64,000 nucleotides of DNA from Baylisascaris procyonis (taxonomy: Eukaryota > Nematoda > Chromadorea > Rhabditida > Ascarididae): the NCBI GenBank assembly GCA_037389465.1, contig JAZARR010000132.1:220001-284000 (forward strand). Direction: 5' to 3'. The position numbers were made by a program, and so were the translations under genes. The notes beneath the pieces were generated by a model that saw only the letters and a program-made list of their open reading frames with translations, was not told where the DNA came from and ran no database searches. This document shows, piece by piece, positions 58,146 to 64,000 of this stretch; within the stretch, counting starts at the first letter, position 1, and every line of letters starts with the position of its first letter.

Positions 58146-59283
58146 TGTCCGTCGATGAGCGCGGTGACGAACTTCCGCCGTTGTCGCGCGTTCGTCGTCG
58201 TCTTGACGCTTTGAATACTGTCTGATTGATAGCTACGGTGTCGTTCGTTGGTCCTCTTCTTGTACTGTCTCCGATTGCACGCACAGTAGCCTTCCTTGTG
58301 TCCTGTGTTTCCGCACTGAGCGCACTTGTGGTAGGAGAATCGGCATTCCTTGACGAAGTGCATGCCGCGGCATTGCCAGCACGGTGTTCTTGATGTAGCT
58401 GCTCTGTCGTTTCCCGTCGAATGCTTGGATCGATCCTTTGATAACGGTGTTTTTGGTGCCGCTGCCTTGTCGCATTGCGTCTGATGCTTGGCTCGCTTCT
58501 TTGGCGCCTTCCGTTTGAAGCGTTTCGGCTTGCTCGGAACTATCGTAACGTTGACCGTCTGGATTGCGCTCGAATCTTCGACCATTCTGTTGTCGTGCTT
58601 GAGATTGTCGAGCCGTCTGTATTCTGCGGTGAGATCCTTGAGCGTTGCGTTGGCGTTCGTATCGATCCTGTTGATCAAGTGGAGTCGATACTCGGCATCT
58701 GCTGGCGACTGGAGTCCGCACACGAAGATGAGGCACTTGAACTGTTCTGGGTTGAGTTCGCCTAGACGAAACTTCTCGCATTCCCGGTTGACGATGCTGC
58801 CATATGTCGTGATGTCGTCTCGCGGGTTTCTGGCAAGCTTCAGACAATGATAACGCTGGTTGATATCGATATCTTGGGTCGGAAGATGTCCCTGAGGATG
58901 TTGATCGTTCCGCCGAATTTGAGGTGGCGTGGCTGCCTCGGGAGAATGTAGTTTGCGTACTTCTCGTAGGTTGTTGCGTCAAGTTTCCGCAACAGGAAGC
59001 GCACACGTCCTGCGTCGTCGAGCTTCTGAGCGTCGACGTTGAAGTTATCCTCGTAGCGTAGGGACCACGTTTCGAACGTAACGTTTTCGTCCGGTACGTA
59101 CGTGAAGGTTGCAATCGCGTTGTCGAGAGTCGGATCCACCGTTGAGGTTGCTGTCGTTTGCGTCGTGCCGACTGAGAGAGCCATCATTTGCTGCTGCATC
59201 GCGGCCATCATCTTTTGCATCAGCGCCTGCTGTTCCTGTTGACGTTGGAGCAGCAGAACCAGCGAATCGGGTGGGGATTCCAT
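58146..59283 (-). pseudogene. Gypsy Gag with zinc knuckles and start of protease (copy 1)
   Basis: The start MESPPDSLVLLLQRQQEQQ is followed by a Gln/Met-rich helix and a Gag core (FETWSLRYEDNFNVDAQKL). A frame shift occurs near 58860. The second frame (58723-57980) has a basic region, then knuckles CWQCRGMHFVKEC and CAQCGNTGHKEGYC, then the protease VDTG near 58130, after which the frame breaks again. Confidence 0.82.
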
Positions 59284-60910
59284 CTATCGCGAACCCCTCC
59301 GTCCCAGCCCGGTACGCTACATTCTGGACCCAGCTTATCACTGTTTTGAGAGAGAACCCTAAAAAAAAATAAATTTAAATGGAAAAATTGCAACAATGAG
59401 ACCACGGCGGCATTGAACCAAGATTGCGGGCTCTTATAGCTTGCTGCACTAACCTCTCAGCTACACCTGCTGTTGCATTGTGAGCTCTCAGCGCGATTGA
59501 CATACCCCAGCGAGTCTGTGCACCCTCTCTCCGAATAAATTCTATTTACCCGGAAAGATGACGAACGCAGTCAGTACTCATATATTCGTAACGAACTCGT
59601 CGAGATCTATCGTTTGACAACAAAATCATCGAAATTGGAGACAAAAAGTATTTTTCGAAATTTTCCCTGTACTAACTCTCAGGATCCAAAAACTGCGATT
59701 TTTGGGAATCTTTTCCTCGGCTCCTATTTGTCCTACGGCCGCAGTCGGCACACCGTTCGAGAGGTCTCGGCGGGTTGATGACGAAACAAGAAATCGCCTA
59801 TCAGCAGATGAAACAGCGGCCGACAACGAGAACCCCCGAAATCGCAAAAATCGAGATTTCAGAAATTCTGGCCGGTCGATTCGATTTTGAACTTTTCTCA
59901 CGAAATTTAACAGTGTATACATCGTTTGATAGAGCTGTTTAAACACTTTCTAGTAGGGCAAACCCCAGATCGATAGACCTAACCGTTGCCGAGAAAAAAA
60001 AAATCGGAATTATAAATTGCAGCACATTTACATAGAAATGCAACATTCGTGTACCTTTAATTCCGTCTTATTTCAAACGGAACACCAAGCAGCGCATATC
60101 GCCGTGATCAGCTGATCGAGGTCTATCTTTTGATACCAAAATTAGCGAGGTCGGAGACAAAAAAATATTTTTTCAAACTTTCCCTGTACTACCCGCTGAC
60201 GATTGAAAAATTGCGGATTTCGGCATTTTTTCTCCGCTCCTATTTGTCCTGCGCGGCAGTCGATATACCGTTCGAGAGATCTCGGCAATCTAATGACGAA
60301 TCAAAAAAAACCGCTTAACACCTTATGAAACAGCGGCCGAGAATGAGAAACACCCACATCGCAAAAATGCAAATTTCAGAAATTCTGGCCGGTCGATTCG
60401 ATTTGGAACTTTTCTCCCGAAATCTAACAATGTATACATCGTTTGATAGAGCTCTTGAAACTGTTTCGTGGAAGGCATACCCCAGATCGATAGAGCCAAC
60501 CTTTGCCGAGAAAAATGTCGGAAATATAAATTGCAGTACATTTATATAGAAATGCAACATTCATGTACCTTTAATTTCGTCTTATTTCAAATGCAGCACC
60601 AAGTGGCGCATACCGTCGTGGTCAGTTCATCGAGGTCTATCGTTTGATGCCAAATTAGCAAAATCCGGGAGGAAAAATATTTTTTCAAATTTTCCCCTCA
60701 GGACCCAAAAATAGCGATTTTAGGGAATTTTTTTCTCGGCTCCTGCTTGCCCTACGGCGGTAATCCATATACCGTTCTAGAAGCCTCGGCAAGCCAATGA
60801 CGAAACAAGAAACCGTTTAGCACCATATGAAACAGCGGCCGACAACGAGAACCCCCAAAATCGCAAAAACCGAGATTTTACAAACCCTGGCCAGTCGATT
60901 CGATTTTCAA
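59284..60910 (-). repeat. Macro-repeat between the two gypsy blocks
   Basis: Contains the tRNA-like module at 59406 and monomer cores near 59868, 60380 and 60885. From about 59865 it is the second copy of 54690-55735. Confidence 0.8.
59406..59467 (-). other. tRNA-like module (A/B box) in macro-repeat
   Basis: Minus strand: TAGCTGAGAGG (59463-59453) and GGTTCAATGCC (59419-59409). Confidence 0.6.
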
Positions 60911-61463
60911 ACAAATCGGCGAAGTCCGCGGAAGTACCGTTGTCTGAGACAATCACTTCCGGCATTCCGAATTGCGCGAAGAGCTGTCGCAAGAACCTGA
61001 GGGTTGCGAAGGACGTTGCGCGGTCCGTCATGAAGACCTCTGGCCACTTTGAATGCGAGTCCACAACGATTAGAAAGTAGTGTCCTTCAAATGGTCCTGC
61101 GTAGTCCACATGGATGCGGGTCAACGGCTTGTCTGTTGTTGGCCATGATGCAAATGGAGCTTTGACTGGAGCTTTCGAAACGTCTGCACACGATTGGCAC
61201 TGTTTGACTATCGTCTCGATGTCCTTGTCGATGTCTGGCCAGTATACGTAGCTTCGAGCGAGCGCCTTCATTCGCGTGATTCCTGGATGTCCTTTGTGAA
61301 GTTGACGGACTTTCGATTGAAGGGCGTCGGGAATGATGACGCGGTCTGCACTGAGGATACATCCGTCTGTAGTACTGAGAGTATCGCGTCGATTGAAGAG
61401 CTGTCGGAGACGTCGGTCCTGCATTGACTGCGGCCATTTGTTGTGCGTATAGTGAATAGCCAT
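60911..61463 (-). pseudogene. Gypsy integrase, truncated (copy 2)
   Basis: Duplicate of 55736-56288 with the same loss of the catalytic Glu region and the same junction to macro-repeat. Confidence 0.85.
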
Positions 61464-61578
61464 TTGAAGCAGGTCGTCTGGTCGAGTTGCGTCCGCGATA
61501 TCCTGCGCCGTTACTGGAAGTGCGTTGGTTGCGTCGGAGAGTGTCCGATGTGCGTCGGCTTCATTGTGATAGCGACGA

Positions 61579-61839
61579 TCACCATGTCCTCGTCCTTGGG
61601 AACGTGATCTCCAATAAGACGGGATAAAGCGTCGCTTCTCCGAACGTAGTCGTCGATCGATACTGAAGCTCTAAGTCGTATTCAAGCAGAGTTGCAGCCC
61701 AGCGCTGTAGTCGATTTGCAGTGTGGATGGGAATACCACGTTTGGATCCGAATATCGCGAGAAGTGGCTTGTGATCCGTAAGGAGCGTAAAGTGTCGTCC
61801 ATGGATCATCCGATGAAACTTCTTGATGGCGAAGCTCAA
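61579..61839 (-). pseudogene. Gypsy RNase H, distal part (copy 2)
   Basis: Duplicate of 56404-56664. Confidence 0.8.
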
Positions 61840-61848
61840 GCCGAGAGC

Positions 61849-63293
61849 CTACTTCTCGATTTGACTGTAGTTTCGTTCCGCTGCTGTGAAGGAGCGGGAT
61901 GCGTGAGCGATTGCCTTCTCCGAGCCATTGTCGAAGCGGTGACTAATGACTGCTCCGAGCCCGTTGTTGGAAGCGTCGGCGGCTACCACGATTGGGCGAG
62001 TTGGGTTGTACTGAGTGAGTAGAAGGTCTGAGCTCAGGATCGCTTTGGCTTTTTCAAAGGCGTTTTGACAGTCCTTTGACCATTCCCAAGTTGCATTTTT
62101 CTTGAGTAGATTGTCCAAGGGAGCTCTGAGGTCCCTCATTTCCTTGACGAATGCTCCATAGTAGTTGATGAGTCCGAGGAACGATCGGAGTGTTGTGACA
62201 TCCGTTGGAGCTGGCGTCTGTCGAAGAGTTTCGATTTTCTGGGGGTCCGGTCGTCGACCATTCGCGTCAATGATGAAGCCGAGATATCTGACGGAGGGAA
62301 GGAAGAAGCTGCACTTCTCGGGATTGATGTGGAATCCATATTCCTTGATGCGTTGAAATACGGCATCGAGATTGGCGTTGTATTCTTCCTGTGTTCGGCC
62401 GACGATGATGATGTCGTACAAATATCCCACGGCTCCTTTGATTCCAGCGAGCATCGCGTCCATAATTTGCTGGAAAATGCCTGGTGCTGAATTCACGCCG
62501 AAGGGAAGACGATTGTAGCGATAGAGTCCTCTGTGCATGTTGATTGTAAGCAACTCCTTTGACGCGTCGTCCACCTCCACTTGTAGATAAGCATCGGCGA
62601 AGTCGATTTGCGAGAAGTAGCGTCCACCATTGAGCGTCGCGAATATGTCCTCTGGCATTGGCAATGGGTACTTATGAAGCTCCAGAGCGTGGTTAAGTGC
62701 AGTAGAGAAGTCCGCGCAAATACGAAGTTTGCCGGATGCCTTCTTCACAACGACGATTGGAGCTGCCCATCGCGAGTAGTCTACCTTCGAGATGACGCCT
62801 TGGTTTTCGAGCCGGCTGAGTTCCTGTCCCACTGCTTCGAGAGCTGCGTAGGGCACTGGTCGTTTGGGCCGAAAGACTGGTTTGGCGTCGTTGCGCAGAC
62901 AGAGGGTTGCCTTGGCCTTCGTACATCGTCCTAGCGCCTTGTCGCAAACCTCCGGATAGCGTTCCCGCGGGTTAAAAACTGTGGCTGGATCGAGGCTTTT
63001 CTTGACGGACTGGTCGGTGGGAGTGATCCTCGGACGTTGTCGCATAGCGTGGCCAAGTTCCATAGGTCCAACTTGTCGATGAAGTCGAGGCCCAATAAGT
63101 TGCGCGCGTTGTTGCCATAGCCAACGAGGATGAGTCCTGCTGCCGTTCGTCCGTTTATCTCAAGCGTTCTGGCCGTCTGTCCAGAGAAACGGATTGGATT
63201 GTTCGATGCGTCGAAGGCTTCCTCCGTGGCTGGCTGTAGACGAGGGGATCCGATTCGCTTCCATGACGCCTTTGACATGACGGTGATTTCCAT
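61849..63293 (-). pseudogene. Gypsy protease (rest) and reverse transcriptase (copy 2)
   Basis: Duplicate of 56674-58118 including the overlapping frames; YLYD lies at 62424-62413. No coding difference from copy 1 was noticed. Confidence 0.88.
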
Positions 63294-64000
63294 CCTGTGT
63301 CCACTTGGAATCGAACTAAGTGTCCGTCGATGAGCGCGGTGACGAACTTCCGCCGTTGTCGCGCGTTCGTCGTCGTCTTGACGCTTTGAATACTGTCTGA
63401 TTGATAGCTACGGTGTCGTTCGTTGGTCCTCTTCTTGTACTGTCTCCGATTGCACGCACAGTAGCCTTCCTTGTGTCCTGTGTTTCCGCACTGAGCGCAC
63501 TTGTGGTAGGAGAATCGGCATTCCTTGACGAAGTGCATGCCGCGGCATTGCCAGCACGGTGTTCTTGATGTAGCTGCTCTGTCGTTTCCCGTCGAATGCT
63601 TGGATCGATCCTTTGATAACGGTGTTTTTGGTGCCGCTGCCTTGTCGCATTGCGTCTGATGCTTGGCTCGCTTCTTTGGCGCCTTCCGTTTGAAGCGTTT
63701 CGGCTTGCTCGGAACTATCGTAACGTTGACCGTCTGGATTGCGCTCGAATCTTCGACCATTCTGTTGTCGTGCTTGAGATTGTCGAGCCGTCTGTATTCT
63801 GCGGTGAGATCCTTGAGCGTTGCGTTGGCGTTCGTATCGATCCTGTTGATCAAGTGGAGTCGATACTCGGCATCTGCTGGCGACTGGAGTCCGCACACGA
63901 AGATGAGGCACTTGAACTGTTCTGGGTTGAGTTCGCCTAGACGAAACTTCTCGCATTCCCGGTTGACGATGCTGCCATATGTCGTGATGTCGTCTCGCGG
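63294..64000 (-). pseudogene. Gypsy Gag C-terminal part with zinc knuckles (copy 2, partial)
   Basis: Duplicate of 58119-58825. CWQC and CAQC knuckles are present; the N-terminal Gag is outside the window. Confidence 0.82.

Larger units (their letters stand above)
55736..59283 (-). mobile_element. Ty3/gypsy coding block without LTRs, embedded in macro-repeat (copy 1)
   Basis: Runs from a Gag start codon (59283) through zinc knuckles, protease, reverse transcriptase and RNase H to the middle of the integrase core (55736). Both ends pass straight into macro-repeat sequence and neither has an LTR. It is a different lineage from the gypsy at the window start. It lies between a tRNA-like module and the 505-bp monomers, where ordinary macro-repeat units hold about 2 kb of other sequence. 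Confidence 0.85.
54687..64000. repeat. Tandem direct duplication, unit about 5.18 kb (second copy truncated by window end)
   Basis: Everything from about 54690 recurs about 5175-5178 bases later. The offset falls from 5178 to 5177 to 5175 only where A or T runs differ in length (for example 55040 and 55330 against 60218 and 60507). Coding parts of the gypsy block look identical. The left border lies in the conserved core of a macro-repeat monomer (54690 and 59865), since sequence before it differs between copies. Confidence 0.92.
60911..64000 (-). mobile_element. Ty3/gypsy coding block (copy 2, runs off the window)
   Basis: Same as 55736-58825 at an offset of 5175 bases: integrase, RNase H, reverse transcriptase, protease and part of Gag, with the same truncation, the same TAG after SQIEK and the same YLYD box. 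The Gag start lies beyond the window. Confidence 0.9.

Overview
The window is a transposon-rich stretch of an animal nuclear genome. A nematode is the best guess: splice acceptors are short (TTTTCAG, TTGCAG), BEL/Pao and Ty3/gypsy elements dominate, and the two host genes have many small exons. I cannot name the species. There is no bacterial operon structure, CRISPR array or prophage.

Layout. 1-3540: 3' part of a decayed Ty3/gypsy element with one LTR. 3545-5994: BEL/Pao gag remnant on the minus strand, then two LTRs of one family facing each other as an inverted repeat. 5996-6243: fragment of a LINE reverse transcriptase (minus). 6247-15033: an old BEL/Pao pol (element A) split by a nearly complete BEL/Pao element (element B, 7203-14974) with both LTRs, a 4-bp target duplication, gag, pol and an envelope-like ORF. 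15034-18369: a multi-kilobase repeat (macro-repeat) carrying tRNA-like A/B-box modules. 18370-22127: a Mutator-like element (MULE) with long inverted repeats, a transposase tail and an OTU-type cysteine protease. 23152-28483: host COX4 (cytochrome c oxidase subunit IV), three exons. Its first intron holds a third BEL/Pao element (element C, 23664-26665) whose pol is replaced by sequence from a host TAO-type kinase. 32983-45071: host VPS35L (retriever/Commander subunit), at least 13 exons. 46874-48326: two unidentified possible exons either side of a 480-bp solo LTR. 50275-64000: the macro-repeat again in opposite orientation. Here it contains an LTR-less Ty3/gypsy coding block, and a unit of about 5.18 kb is duplicated in tandem almost perfectly, the second copy running off the window.

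The host genes act in the mitochondrial respiratory chain (COX4) and endosomal recycling (VPS35L); nothing links them except adjacency. The most unusual item is element C, an LTR retrotransposon with processed host kinase sequence joined in frame to gag, now sitting in a respiratory-gene intron. Next are the envelope-like ORF of element B, the OTU-carrying MULE with a lopsided inverted repeat, and the tRNA-module macro-repeat that has absorbed a gypsy coding region and been duplicated.
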